A stretch of DNA of 64,000 nt from an uncultured Pseudomonas sp. (GCA_943912755.1 CALTWF010000002.1:62001-126000), one strand, 5' to 3'; positions 51,618 to 60,807 are shown, counted from the stretch's first letter. Program-made: numbers and translations. The notes: generated by a model from the letters alone, not told the origin.

Positions 51618-54224
51618 ATGCACGAAACCTATCAGCCCCGCGAAATCGAAGCCGCCGCCCAGTCCTACTGGGACGAGCACAAGTCGTTTGAAGTCAGTGA
51701 ACAGCCAGGCAAGGACACCTACTACTGCCTGTCGATGTTCCCGTACCCGAGCGGCAAGCTACACATGGGCCACGTGCGCAACTACACCATCGGCGACGTG
51801 ATTGCCCGCTACCAGCGCATGCTGGGCAAGAACGTCCTGCAGCCGATGGGCTGGGACGCCTTCGGCATGCCGGCGGAAAACGCCGCGATGAAGAACAACG
51901 TCGCGCCCGCCAAGTGGACCTACGAAAACATCGCCTACATGAAAGCCCAGCTGAAGAGCCTGGGCCTGGCGATCGACTGGTCGCGCGAGGTCACCACCTG
52001 CAAGCCGGACTACTACCGCTGGGAGCAGTGGCTGTTCACCCGCCTGTTCGAGAAAGGCGTGATCTACCGCAAGAACGGCACCGTGAACTGGGACCCGGCC
52101 GACCAGACCGTGCTGGCCAACGAGCAGGTCATCGACGGCCGCGGCTGGCGCTCGGGCGCGCTGATCGAGAAGCGCGAAATCCCGATGTACTACTTCAAGA
52201 TCACCGACTACGCCGACGAGCTGCTGGAAAGCCTCGACGAGCTGCCGGGCTGGCCCGAGCAGGTCAAGACCATGCAGCGCAACTGGATCGGCAAGTCCCG
52301 CGGCATGGAAGTGCAGTTCCCCTACGACGAGGCCAGCATCGGCCAGTCCGGCGCACTCAAAGTCTTCACCACCCGTCCCGACACCCTGATGGGCGCCACC
52401 TACGTCGCGGTTGCCGCCGAGCACCCGCTGGCCACCCTGGCAGCCCAGGGCAACCCGGCGCTGCAAGCCTTCATCGACGAGTGCAAGAGCGGCAGCGTCG
52501 CCGAAGCCGACATTGCCACCCAGGAAAAGAAAGGCGTCGCCACTTCCCTGATGGTCCGTCACCCGCTGACCGGTGAAAAACTGCCGGTATGGGTCGCCAA
52601 CTACGTGCTGATGCACTACGGCGATGGCGCAGTAATGGCAGTTCCGGCCCACGACGAGCGTGACTTCGAGTTCGCCAGCAAGTACCAATTGCCGATCAAG
52701 GCCGTGGTGCGCACCAGCGCCGGCGACAGCGTCGGCAGCGAGTGGCAGGCCGCCTACGGCGAGCACGGCCAGCTGATCAACTCCGGCGAGTTCGACGGCC
52801 TGGACTTCGCCGGCGCGTTCGATGCCATCGAAGCCGCCCTGATCAAGAAAGAGCTGGGCAAATCCCGCACCCAGTTCCGCCTGCGCGACTGGGGCATCAG
52901 CCGCCAGCGCTACTGGGGCTGCCCGATCCCGATCATCCACTGCCCGTCCTGCGGCGACGTACCGGTGCCGGAAGACCAGCTGCCGGTCACCCTGCCGGAG
53001 AACGTGGTACCGGACGGCGCCGGCTCGCCACTGGCGCGGATGCCCGAGTTCTACGAGTGCACCTGCCCGAAATGCGGCACCGCGGCCAAACGCGAAACCG
53101 ACACCATGGACACCTTCGTCGAGTCGTCCTGGTACTTCGCCCGCTACGCTTCGCCGAACTACGACAAGGGCCTGGTCGACCCGAAAGCCGCCAACCACTG
53201 GCTGCCGGTCGACCAGTACATCGGCGGTATCGAACACGCGATCCTGCACCTGCTGTACGCGCGCTTCTTCCACAAGCTGATGCGTGACGAAGGCCTGGTC
53301 AGCTCCAACGAGCCATTCAAGAACCTGCTGACCCAGGGCATGGTCGTCGCCGAAACCTACTACCGCGTCGCCAGCAACGGCGGCAAGGACTGGTTCAACC
53401 CGGCCGATGTCGAAATCGAGCGCGATGCCAAGGCCAAGATCATCGGCGCCCGCCTGAAGACCGACGGCCTGCCGGTGGAAATCGGCGGCACCGAGAAGAT
53501 GTCCAAGTCGAAGAACAACGGCGTCGACCCGCAGGCGATGATCGACGCCTACGGCGCCGACACCTGCCGCCTGTTCATGATGTTCGCCTCGCCGCCCGAC
53601 ATGAGCCTGGAATGGTCCGATTCCGGCGTCGAGGGTGCCAGCCGCTTCCTCCGTCGTGTCTGGCGCCTGGCCCAGGCCCACGTGGCCCAGGGCGTGCCGG
53701 CCAAGGCCGACTTCGCCACACTGGACGACGCACAGAAAGCCGTGCGCCGCGCGACCCACTCGGCAATCCGCCAGGCCAGCATCGATGTCGGCCAGCACCA
53801 CAAGTTCAACACCGCCATCGCCCAGGTGATGACCCTGATGAACGTGCTGGAAAAAGCCTCGCAAGCCACCGAACTGGACCGCGCGCTGATCCAGGAAGGC
53901 CTGGAGGCCGTGACCCTGATTCTGGCGCCGATCACCCCGCACATCAGCCACGGCCTGTGGCAGAGCCTGGGTCACCAGGGCGCAGCGATCGACGCCGGCT
54001 GGCCGAGCGTGGACGAAAGCGCGCTGGTCCAGGACAGCATCCAGCTGGTCATCCAGGTCAACGGCAAGCTGCGCGGCCAGATCGAAATGCCGGCCGGCGC
54101 CAGCCGCGAAGAAGTCGAAGCCGCCGCCCGCAACAACGAGAACGTGCTGCGCTTCACTGAAGGCCTGAGCATCCGCAAGGTCATCGTGGTTCCCGGCAAG
54201 CTGGTCAACATCGTCGCCAACTGA
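51618..54224 (+). CDS. leuS: Leucyl-tRNA synthetase
   Basis: An 868-residue class I synthetase. The HIGH signature is in MFPYPSGKLHMGHVRNYTIG near residue 42. The CP1 editing domain has FTTRPDTLMGATYVAVAAEH and the zinc-like insert CPSCGDVPVPEDQ with CPKCG. KMSKS is in GTEKMSKSKNNGVDP. The C-terminal anticodon-binding and LeuS domains follow. Length is typical. A GC stem-loop follows before lptE. Confidence 0.98.
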   Translation: MHETYQPREIEAAAQSYWDEHKSFEVSEQPGKDTYYCLSMFPYPSGKLHMGHVRNYTIGDVIARYQRMLGKNVLQPMGWDAFGMPAENAAMKNNVAPAKWTYENIAYMKAQLKSLGLAIDWSREVTTCKPDYYRWEQWLFTRLFEKGVIYRKNGTVNWDPADQTVLANEQVIDGRGWRSGALIEKREIPMYYFKITDYADELLESLDELPGWPEQVKTMQRNWIGKSRGMEVQFPYDEASIGQSGALKVFTTRPDTLMGATYVAVAAEHPLATLAAQGNPALQAFIDECKSGSVAEADIATQEKKGVATSLMVRHPLTGEKLPVWVANYVLMHYGDGAVMAVPAHDERDFEFASKYQLPIKAVVRTSAGDSVGSEWQAAYGEHGQLINSGEFDGLDFAGAFDAIEAALIKKELGKSRTQFRLRDWGISRQRYWGCPIPIIHCPSCGDVPVPEDQLPVTLPENVVPDGAGSPLARMPEFYECTCPKCGTAAKRETDTMDTFVESSWYFARYASPNYDKGLVDPKAANHWLPVDQYIGGIEHAILHLLYARFFHKLMRDEGLVSSNEPFKNLLTQGMVVAETYYRVASNGGKDWFNPADVEIERDAKAKIIGARLKTDGLPVEIGGTEKMSKSKNNGVDPQAMIDAYGADTCRLFMMFASPPDMSLEWSDSGVEGASRFLRRVWRLAQAHVAQGVPAKADFATLDDAQKAVRRATHSAIRQASIDVGQHHKFNTAIAQVMTLMNVLEKASQATELDRALIQEGLEAVTLILAPITPHISHGLWQSLGHQGAAIDAGWPSVDESALVQDSIQLVIQVNGKLRGQIEMPAGASREEVEAAARNNENVLRFTEGLSIRKVIVVPGKLVNIVAN

Positions 54225-54231
54225 CAGGAAT

Positions 54232-54251
54232 GGGCGCCCTTACGGGCGCCC
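54232..54251. repeat. GC stem-loop between leuS and lptE
   Basis: GGGCGCCC-TTAC-GGGCGCCC forms an eight-base perfect stem with a four-base loop eight bases after the leuS stop. There is no T-tract, so it is more likely a processing or stability element than a terminator. Confidence 0.6.
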
Positions 54252-54290
54252 GCACAGACAAGTCCCACAAGGTTTCCAGGGAGCAACAAG

Positions 54291-54896
54291 ATGATCAAAC
54301 GCAATCTGCTGGTGATGGGCCTGGCCGTAATGCTCAGCGCCTGCGGTTTCCACCTGCGCGGTACCGGCACCAACGAGCTGGCGATCAAGGAACTTGACCT
54401 GAGCGCCCGCAATGCCTACGGCGACACCGTCAACGATCTGCGCAGCCTGCTGGTCAGCAGCGGCGTCAACGTCCACAGCGGTGCACCGTACAAGCTGGTC
54501 CTGACCAACGAAGCCGAAAGCCAGCGTGCCGCCAGCTATGCCGGCTCCGCCCGTTCGGTGGAATACGAACTGAGCACCCAGCTGTCCTATGACATCCAGG
54601 GTCGCAACAACACCCCGCTGATCAGCGACAAGCTGGAAGTGCAGAAGGTCTACGTGCATGACGGCAACAACATTACCGGTTCGGGCCAGGAAGCCGATCA
54701 GATCCGCAAGGAAATGCGTCGTGACCTGGTGCAGAAGATGGTCCTGCGCCTGCAACTGCTGACTCCGGTGCAACTGGACGAACTGCAAGCCAAGGCCGAC
54801 GAGCGCGCCAAGGCAGAAGCCGCGGCTCTGGAAGCGGCACAACGCGCCCAGGATGCCCAGCCCCAGCAATCGCCGCTGGAAATCCCGGCCAACTGA
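54291..54896 (+). CDS. lptE: LPS-assembly lipoprotein LptE
   Basis: A 201-residue lipoprotein with signal and lipobox MIKRNLLVMGLAVMLSACGF (Cys at position 19). GFHLRGTGTNELAIKELDLS and the two-layer LptE pattern follow, with VQKMVLRLQLLTPVQLDELQ and an Ala/Glu-rich tail. It plugs the LptD barrel and helps deliver LPS to the outer leaflet. Position between leuS and holA is conserved across gammaproteobacteria. Confidence 0.94.
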   Translation: MIKRNLLVMGLAVMLSACGFHLRGTGTNELAIKELDLSARNAYGDTVNDLRSLLVSSGVNVHSGAPYKLVLTNEAESQRAASYAGSARSVEYELSTQLSYDIQGRNNTPLISDKLEVQKVYVHDGNNITGSGQEADQIRKEMRRDLVQKMVLRLQLLTPVQLDELQAKADERAKAEAAALEAAQRAQDAQPQQSPLEIPAN

Positions 54897-54903
54897 GACC
54901 GGA

Positions 54904-54923
54904 CGGGGCGCTCAGGCGCCCCG
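54904..54923. promoter_or_regulatory. Stem-loop immediately before the holA start
   Basis: CGGGGCGC (54904-54911) pairs with GCGCCCCG (54916-54923), leaving only ACTTCTTT before the holA ATG at 54932. No purine-rich Shine-Dalgarno is visible in that gap, so the hairpin and leader may shape holA translation. Confidence 0.5.
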
Positions 54924-54931
54924 ACTTCTTT

Positions 54932-55969
54932 ATGAAACTCGCTCCCGCCCAACTCAACAAACACCTGCAAGGCACCCTCGCCCCGGTCTACGTGGTCAGC
55001 GGCGACGATCCGCTGTTGTGTCAGGAAGCCGCCGACGCCATTCGCCTGGCCGCGCGCCAGCAGGGTTTCGACGAGCGACAGGTGTTCAGTGCCGACGCCA
55101 ACTTCGACTGGGGCACCCTGCTCCAGGCCGGCGCCAGCCTTTCGCTGTTCGCCCAGAAGCGCGTGCTGGAGTTGCGCCTGCCGTCCGGCAAACCCGGTGA
55201 CAAGGGCGCTGCGGCGCTGATCGAGTACTGCTCGCGTCCCGCCGACGACACCCTGTTGCTGATCAGCCTGCCCAAGCTCGACGGCAGCGCGCAGAAAACC
55301 AAGTGGGGCAAGGCGCTGGTGGAAGGCCCGCTGGTTCAGTTCATCCAGATCTGGCCAGTGGACACCCAGCAATTGCCGCAGTGGATCAACCAGCGCCTGG
55401 CCCAGGCCGGGCTGGCTGCGCAACGCGACGCGGTGGAACTGATCGCCGCCCGGGTCGAAGGCAACCTGCTGGCAGCCGCCCAGGAAATCGAGAAGCTCAA
55501 GCTGCTCGCCGATGGCAACACCATCACCGTGGAAACCGTGCAATCGGCGGTCGCCGACAGTGCGCGCTTCGATGTCTTCGGCCTGGTCGACGCGATTCTC
55601 AACGGCGAAGCGGCCCATGCCTTACGCATGCTCGAAGGGTTGCGTGGCGAAGGGGTCGAACCGCCGGTGATTCTCTGGGCCCTGGCCCGCGAGTTGCGGG
55701 TGCTGGCTGGCCTGTCCCAGCAATTCAGCCAGGGTGTGCCGCTGGACAAAGCCTTCAGCCAGGCCAAGCCACCAGTATGGGACAAGCGGCGCCCGCTGAT
55801 GAGCAAGGCTCTGCAACGCCATTCGGCACAACGCTGGGGCCAGCTGTTGCACGACGCCCAGCGCATCGATGCGCAGATCAAGGGCCAGGCCCAGGGTTCG
55901 CCGTGGACCAGCCTGAGCCGCCTGTCGCTGTTGATGGCCGGGCAACGCCTGGCCCTGCCGGCCGAATAG
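54932..55969 (+). CDS. holA: DNA polymerase III delta subunit
   Basis: A 345-residue clamp-loader subunit. It begins MKLAPAQLNKHLQGTLAPVY and has VVSGDDPLLCQEAADAIRLA, the AAA+-like fold without a Walker A, VFSADANFDWGTLLQAGASL, WINQRLAQAGLAAQRDAVEL, and a C-terminal helical collar (LARELRVLAGLSQQF). It opens the beta clamp on DNA. The start lacks an obvious ribosome site and follows a stem-loop. Confidence 0.94.
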   Translation: MKLAPAQLNKHLQGTLAPVYVVSGDDPLLCQEAADAIRLAARQQGFDERQVFSADANFDWGTLLQAGASLSLFAQKRVLELRLPSGKPGDKGAAALIEYCSRPADDTLLLISLPKLDGSAQKTKWGKALVEGPLVQFIQIWPVDTQQLPQWINQRLAQAGLAAQRDAVELIAARVEGNLLAAAQEIEKLKLLADGNTITVETVQSAVADSARFDVFGLVDAILNGEAAHALRMLEGLRGEGVEPPVILWALARELRVLAGLSQQFSQGVPLDKAFSQAKPPVWDKRRPLMSKALQRHSAQRWGQLLHDAQRIDAQIKGQAQGSPWTSLSRLSLLMAGQRLALPAE

Positions 55970-56043
55970 GGGATCGACGGTCTTGCAGTGGGCGTTCGCC
56001 AGTCCTATAGTGCGCGCGAATCCACCCAGGCAGGATCCCCGCC

Positions 56044-56208
56044 ATGAGCAAGAAACCGGCAAAATCCCGGCACAACAAGGCCAAGTCCATCATCGCCCAG
56101 CCACTGTTCCGCAGCCGCCAGGAACGACCGGACAAGGGCAAAGGCAGCTACCGCCGCGAAGCCTTCCAATCGAGAGATTGGGAGGCTTCTTCCGTTATGG
56201 CGGCATGA
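56044..56208 (+). CDS. arfA: Alternative ribosome-rescue factor ArfA
   Basis: A 54-codon gene starting MSKKPAKSRHNKAKSIIAQP. LFRSRQERPDKGKGSYRRE matches the ArfA core (LFRxRxExxxKGKGSY) and DWEAS matches its C-terminal part. ArfA recruits RF2 to rescue ribosomes stalled on nonstop mRNA when tmRNA is insufficient. A perfect or near-perfect 14-base stem with a GAGA loop (56158-56189) lies inside the coding sequence, as in arfA genes made from truncated mRNA. The gene is just downstream of holA. Confidence 0.85.
   Translation: MSKKPAKSRHNKAKSIIAQPLFRSRQERPDKGKGSYRREAFQSRDWEASSVMAA
56158..56189 (+). promoter_or_regulatory. Stem-loop inside arfA coding region
   Basis: Left arm 56158-56171 pairs with right arm 56176-56189 over 14 base pairs (one G-T) around GAGA. 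In known arfA genes such a hairpin is a terminator or RNase III site that gives nonstop mRNA, tying ArfA level to tmRNA activity. Confidence 0.8.
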
Positions 56209-56269
56209 AAGCAGGAAAAGCGCAGGCATGATATGGTCGTCACCTGACCCGTAATACCTGGATTAGTGC

Positions 56270-57580
56270 ATGCCTTTCCGCCTTCCCCGCCGTCGGCAAT
56301 TCCGCCAGTTGAGCGCTGCTTCCAGCCTCGTCCTGCTCGTCGCCTGTGCCGAACACCCCACCGCTGCCGATGCCCTGCCCATCGCCCCGGTACAGCCCGC
56401 TCCCGCCGTTACCCAGGCCAATCCGGCCGCCGATATCGAAATCCTGCCGCAGCAGACCTTCGCCCAATGGCAGGCCAGCTTCCGCCAGCAGGCGCTGCAG
56501 GCCGGTGTCCCGGCAAACCTGTTCGACCGCGTTTTCGCCGGCATCACCCCGGATATGGACGTGATCAAGGCCGACCGCAGCCAACCCGAATTCACCCGCC
56601 CGGTCTGGGAGTACCTCGATGGCGCCCTGTCGCCGGTGCGCGTGCGCAATGGCAAGGCGCTGCTGGCGCAGAACAGCGAGCTGCTGTGGCGCATCGAGCA
56701 GCGTTATGGCGTCGAACGGGACGTGCTGGTTTCGGTGTGGGGCATGGAGAGCAACTTCGGTCAGTTCCAGGGCAGCAAGTCGGTGATCCGCTCGCTGGCG
56801 ACCCTGGCCTACGAAGGCCGCCGTCCGGTGTTCGCCCAGGAGCAATTGCTGGCCGCGCTGAAGATCCTGCAGAACGGCGACATCACCCCTGAAGCCATGC
56901 GCGGATCCTGGGCCGGGGCCATGGGCCAGACACAGTTCATCCCCACCACCTACAACACCCACGCCGTGGACTTCGACGGCGACGGCCGTCGCGATATCTG
57001 GAACAGCTCCGCCGACGCCCTCGCCTCCACCGCCCACTACCTGCAAAGCTCGGGCTGGAAGCGCGGAGAGCCCTGGGGCTTCGAAGTAACGGTACCGCAA
57101 GGCTTCGACTACTGGATCGCCGATGGCAGCCTGCGCAAGCCGGTCTCGGAATGGCTGCGCCTCGGCGTGCAGTTGCCGCCGGGCAGCCGTGTCCCTGCCG
57201 GTAGCGAGCAGTTGTCCGCCGCCCTGCTGCTGCCCGCCGGCTACCGCGGCCCGGCGTTCCTGGTACTGGACAACTTCCGCGCCATTCTCAAGTACAACAA
57301 TTCGTCGTCCTATGCCCTGGCCGTCAGCCTGCTGAGCGAACGCTTCGAGGGCTCGGGCTTTATCCGCGGCGCCTGGCCGAAGGATGACCTGCCGCTGAGC
57401 CGCAGCGAGCGGATCGAACTGCAGGAATTGCTCAATGCCAGCGGGCATGAGGCGGGGAATGCCGACGGCATTATCGGCGCCAATACCCGCAAGGCCATTC
57501 GCACCGCCCAGCAGCAACGTGGTTGGCCGGCGGATGGGTATCCGACGCATCGTTTGCTGGATAGCCTGCGCAGCCGTTGA
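56270..57580 (+). CDS. Lytic murein transglycosylase with PG-binding domain (SltB3/MltB-type)
   Basis: A 436-residue lipoprotein: a signal and LLVACAEH lipobox around Cys25-27, then an SLT_2 (MltB) domain with catalytic Glu in VSVWGMESNFGQFQGS, GSWAGAMGQTQFIPTTYNTH and VDFDGDGRRDIWNSSADALA. A C-terminal PG_binding_1 domain starts near LNASGHEAGNADGIIGANTR. It cleaves glycan strands to 1,6-anhydro products. Synteny suggests the P. aeruginosa SltB3 (PA3992) equivalent. Confidence 0.88.
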   Translation: MPFRLPRRRQFRQLSAASSLVLLVACAEHPTAADALPIAPVQPAPAVTQANPAADIEILPQQTFAQWQASFRQQALQAGVPANLFDRVFAGITPDMDVIKADRSQPEFTRPVWEYLDGALSPVRVRNGKALLAQNSELLWRIEQRYGVERDVLVSVWGMESNFGQFQGSKSVIRSLATLAYEGRRPVFAQEQLLAALKILQNGDITPEAMRGSWAGAMGQTQFIPTTYNTHAVDFDGDGRRDIWNSSADALASTAHYLQSSGWKRGEPWGFEVTVPQGFDYWIADGSLRKPVSEWLRLGVQLPPGSRVPAGSEQLSAALLLPAGYRGPAFLVLDNFRAILKYNNSSSYALAVSLLSERFEGSGFIRGAWPKDDLPLSRSERIELQELLNASGHEAGNADGIIGANTRKAIRTAQQQRGWPADGYPTHRLLDSLRSR

Positions 57581-57600
57581 GTCAACGCAAAGCTCAATAA

Positions 57601-57633
57601 AAAGCCCCCGACCTTCACAGGTACGGGGGCTTT
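57601..57633. terminator. Bidirectional intrinsic terminator between the transglycosylase and lipA
   Basis: AAAGCCCCCG-ACCT and AGGT-A-CGGGGGCTTT form an extended stem, with A-run on the left and T-run on the right, so it works in both directions between convergent genes. Confidence 0.9.
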
Positions 57634-57648
57634 TTCATGGGCCGGCGA

Positions 57649-58647
57649 TCAGAGCTTGATCTTGGCCTCATGCGCCTGCTGGTCGGCGTGGTACGAGGAA
57701 CGCACCAACGGCCCGGAGGCAACGTTCTTGAAGCCCATCTTGTAGCCTTCCTCGGCGAACCAGGCGAAGGTGTCCGGATGGACAAAACGCTGTACCGGCA
57801 GGTGACTGCGCGACGGCTGCAGGTACTGGCCGAGGGTGAGCATGTCGATGTTGTGCTCGCGCATGCGGTGCATCACTTCGATCACTTCATCGTCGGTTTC
57901 GCCCAGGCCCAGCATCAGGCCGGACTTGGTCGGTACATGCGGCACCAGTTCCTTGAACTTCTCCAGCAGGGTCAACGACCACTGGTAGTCCGAACCCGGA
58001 CGCGCTGCCTTGTACAGGCGCGGTACGGTTTCCAGGTTGTGGTTGAACACATCCGGCGGCTCCTGGGCAGTAATGGCCAGGGCCACATCCATGCGCCCGC
58101 GGTAGTCCGGCACCAGGGTTTCCAGCTGGACGCCCGGGGACAGCGCACGGATTTCGCGGATGCAGTCGGCGAAGTGCTGGGCACCGCCGTCACGCAGGTC
58201 GTCGCGGTCCACCGAGGTGATGACCACGTACTTCAGGCGCAGGTCGGCGATGGCGACCGCCAGGTTCTTCGGCTCATCGACATCCAGGGGTTTCGGACGG
58301 CCATGGCCAACGTCGCAGAACGGGCAGCGACGGGTGCAGATGTCGCCCATGATCATGAAGGTCGCGGTACCGCCGGAGAAGCACTCGCCCAGGTTCGGGC
58401 AGGAGGCTTCTTCGCAGACGCTGTGCAGCTTGTGCTTGCGCAGCAGTTGCTTGATCCGGTCGACTTCCGGGGAAACCGGAATGCGCACGCGGATCCAGTC
58501 CGGTTTCTTCGGCAATTCTTCGGTGGGGATGATCTTTACCGGGATACGCGCGACCTTTTCGGCGCCACGCAGCTTCACACCGGCTTCAACCTTCGGCCGT
58601 GGGGCCGGGGTGGCGGTACTTGGCACCGCCTCTTGCACAATAGTCAT
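57649..58647 (-). CDS. lipA: Lipoyl synthase
   Basis: A 332-residue radical SAM enzyme. The auxiliary-cluster cysteines are in CEEASCPNLGEC, the radical SAM motif is CTRRCPFCDVGHG, and VRSSYHADQQAHE is the conserved C-terminus with the Arg-Ser-Ser ligand. It inserts sulfur at C6 and C8 of octanoyl chains on E2 and H proteins. Its start lies two bases after the lipB stop; the two form the lipoylation operon with ybeD upstream. Confidence 0.96.
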   Translation of the reverse strand: MTIVQEAVPSTATPAPRPKVEAGVKLRGAEKVARIPVKIIPTEELPKKPDWIRVRIPVSPEVDRIKQLLRKHKLHSVCEEASCPNLGECFSGGTATFMIMGDICTRRCPFCDVGHGRPKPLDVDEPKNLAVAIADLRLKYVVITSVDRDDLRDGGAQHFADCIREIRALSPGVQLETLVPDYRGRMDVALAITAQEPPDVFNHNLETVPRLYKAARPGSDYQWSLTLLEKFKELVPHVPTKSGLMLGLGETDDEVIEVMHRMREHNIDMLTLGQYLQPSRSHLPVQRFVHPDTFAWFAEEGYKMGFKNVASGPLVRSSYHADQQAHEAKIKL

Positions 58648-58649
58648 AT

Positions 58650-59297
58650 TCAGTCGATTCCGCCCGCAAGGGTCGTCTGCTCAGCATAATCGAGGTGCTT
58701 GACCAGCTGTCCGCGCAGCCTTGCCCTGACCTCGGAGAGTTCGATTGGCCCGGCCTGGTCACGCAGCTGGGTCATGGCCAGCCCCGCATACCCGCAGGGG
58801 TTGATTCGGCGAAAAGGCGCAAGGTCCATGTCCACATTCAGGGCCAGGCCATGAAAGGAACAGCCATTGCGAATCCGCAGGCCGAGGGAGGCGATCTTCG
58901 CTCCATCGACATAGACACCCGGCGCATCGGGCTTGGCCGCCGCCGCCACGCCATAACTGGCGAGCAGCTCGATCAGGCAATGCTCCATGCGCGTGACCAG
59001 GTCGCGCACGCCGAAACCCAGGCGGCGCACGTCCAGAAGCAGGTAGGCGACCAACTGGCCAGGGCCATGGTAGGTCACCTGGCCGCCGCGATCGGTCTGC
59101 ACCACCGGAATATCCCCCGGCACCAGCAGGTGCTCGGCCTTGCCGGCCTGGCCCTGGGTAAATACCGGCGGATGCTCCACCAGCCAGATTTCGTCGCCAT
59201 CGCCAGGCTTGCGCTCGGCGGTGAAGCGGCGCATCGCCTCGAGAACCGGTTCGTAAGGCAGCAGCCCAAGGTCGCGAAAGCCGAGAACCGAGGACAT
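58650..59297 (-). CDS. lipB: Lipoyl(octanoyl) transferase
   Basis: A 215-residue enzyme starting MSSVLGFRDLGLLPYEPVLE. VEHPPVFTQGQAGKAEHLL, DRGGQVTYHGPGQLVAYLLL and DGAKIASLGLRIRNGCSFHG hold the catalytic Lys and Cys. It transfers octanoate from ACP to lipoyl domains. The start at 59297 shares one base with the ybeD stop (TGATG), showing coupling; the longer upstream reading covers ybeD and is rejected. Confidence 0.96.
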   Translation of the reverse strand: MSSVLGFRDLGLLPYEPVLEAMRRFTAERKPGDGDEIWLVEHPPVFTQGQAGKAEHLLVPGDIPVVQTDRGGQVTYHGPGQLVAYLLLDVRRLGFGVRDLVTRMEHCLIELLASYGVAAAAKPDAPGVYVDGAKIASLGLRIRNGCSFHGLALNVDMDLAPFRRINPCGYAGLAMTQLRDQAGPIELSEVRARLRGQLVKHLDYAEQTTLAGGID

Positions 59298-59572
59298 CAG
59301 ATCACCAATTTCACGATACCCGTCGCGCGGAGGGCGCTGTTGATATTGTGCAACTGGTCTTCGCCGGTGGCGATGATATGCAGTTGTACAGTTGTGTACT
59401 TGCCTTCCTTGCTCTGGCGCTCGGCCAGCGTGCTCAGGTCGACCTTGGCATATTTGCTCAGGATCTCGATGACGGTGTCCTTGAAGCCGACGACGGTATC
59501 GCCAATTACCTTGATAGGATAATCCGCGCAAGGGAATTCAATTTTTGGCGGTTTGACATCAGTTTGAGTCAT
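59297..59572 (-). CDS. ybeD: DUF493 family protein YbeD
   Basis: A 91-residue protein (MTQTDVKPPKIEFPCADYPI...). FPCADYPIKVIGD and YTTVQLHIIATGEDQLHNIN are the DUF493 ferredoxin-like ACT-type fold. It is conserved next to lipB and dacA; the function is unknown, though a regulatory role for lipoylation is suggested by position. Confidence 0.94.
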   Translation of the reverse strand: MTQTDVKPPKIEFPCADYPIKVIGDTVVGFKDTVIEILSKYAKVDLSTLAERQSKEGKYTTVQLHIIATGEDQLHNINSALRATGIVKLVI

Positions 59573-59646
59573 GGCAGTAACGGCCTCGTAAGCCGTGGCA
59601 GCAACAACGCCCCTGCTGGATGGCAGGGGCGTGGCAGGTCACGATA

Positions 59647-60807
59647 TCAGTTGAACAAACCGTAGAAGAACAGGCGGATGCTGTCCCACACACGACGGAA
59701 GAAACCACCTTCCTCGACCGCGTCCAGCGCGATCAGGTCAGCGCTGTGAACCACGTTGTCATCCAGTTTGACTTCGACTTTACCGATCACGTCACCTTTG
59801 GCAATCGGCGCCATCAGTTGCGGGTTCATGGTCATGCTGGCAGCCAGTTTCTTCAATTGGCCTTTAGGCAAAGTCATGGTCAGGTCGTCTTTCAAACCGG
59901 CCTTGACCTGGCTGGTGGTGCCTTTCCACACCGGCGCCTGGGCCAGCTCGGTGCCCTTCTGGTAGAAGGTCTGGGTTTCGAAGAAACGGAAACCGTAGGT
60001 CAGCAGTTTCTGGGTTTCGGCGGCGCGGGACTGCTCGCTGTTGGTACCGAAGACCACGGCGATCAGGCGCATGCCGTCACGCACGGCGGAAGACACCATG
60101 CAGTAGCCGGCTTCCTCGGTGTGGCCGGTTTTCAGACCGTCGACGGTCTTGTCACGCCACAGCAGCAGGTTGCGGTTCGGCTGCTTGATGTTGTTCCAGA
60201 AGAACTCCTTCTGCGAGTAGATCGCGTAGTGCGCCGGGTCTTCGTGGATGATCGCGCGGGCCAGCAGGGCCATGTCGTGCGCCGAGGAGTAGTGCTCGGG
60301 GTTCGGCAGGCCGGTCGGGTTCATGAAGTGGCTGTTGCTCATGCCCAGGTCGCCGGCGGTCTTGTTCATCATGTCGGCGAAGGCGTCTTCGCTGCCGGCG
60401 ATATGCTCGGAGATGGCGACGCTGGCGTCGTTGCCGGACTGGATGATGATGCCGTGCAGCAGGTCGCTGACGCTGACCTGGGTGCCGACCTTGATGAACA
60501 TCCGCGAACCGCCGGTGCGCCAGGCGTTTTCACTGACGGTCACCGGATCGTTCTCGCCGATCTGGCCGCGACGGATCTCCAGGGTGGCGATGTAAGCGGT
60601 CATCAGCTTGGTCAGGCTTGCCGGCGGCAGGCGCTGGTCGCCATTGTTCTCGACCAGGATGTTGCCGCTGGAGGCTTCCATGAGCACGTAGGACTTGGCT
60701 GCCAGTTGCGGCGGCGACGGCATCATCTGCTCGGCGGCGAAGGCGGCCGGGGCGATCAGCAGCGGAACAAGCAGGCAAAGGCGTTTGGCAAAGGTGGTGA
60801 TGTTCAT
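59647..60807 (-). CDS. dacA: D-alanyl-D-alanine carboxypeptidase (PBP5/6)
   Basis: A 386-residue penicillin-binding protein with signal peptide MNITTFAKRLCLLVPLLIAP. Motifs are SxxK in PPASLTKLMTAYI, SxN in IQSGNDASVAISE and KTG in DGLKTGHTEEAGYCM. A PBP5_C domain and an amphipathic C-terminal helix (FRRVWDSIRLFFYGLF) anchor it to the membrane. It trims pentapeptides in the periplasm. Confidence 0.95.
   Translation of the reverse strand: MNITTFAKRLCLLVPLLIAPAAFAAEQMMPSPPQLAAKSYVLMEASSGNILVENNGDQRLPPASLTKLMTAYIATLEIRRGQIGENDPVTVSENAWRTGGSRMFIKVGTQVSVSDLLHGIIIQSGNDASVAISEHIAGSEDAFADMMNKTAGDLGMSNSHFMNPTGLPNPEHYSSAHDMALLARAIIHEDPAHYAIYSQKEFFWNNIKQPNRNLLLWRDKTVDGLKTGHTEEAGYCMVSSAVRDGMRLIAVVFGTNSEQSRAAETQKLLTYGFRFFETQTFYQKGTELAQAPVWKGTTSQVKAGLKDDLTMTLPKGQLKKLAASMTMNPQLMAPIAKGDVIGKVEVKLDDNVVHSADLIALDAVEEGGFFRRVWDSIRLFFYGLFN

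Noticed and set aside
51759..53975. 738-codon open frame on the minus strand
   Set aside because: It is antisense to leuS with the typical shadow composition.
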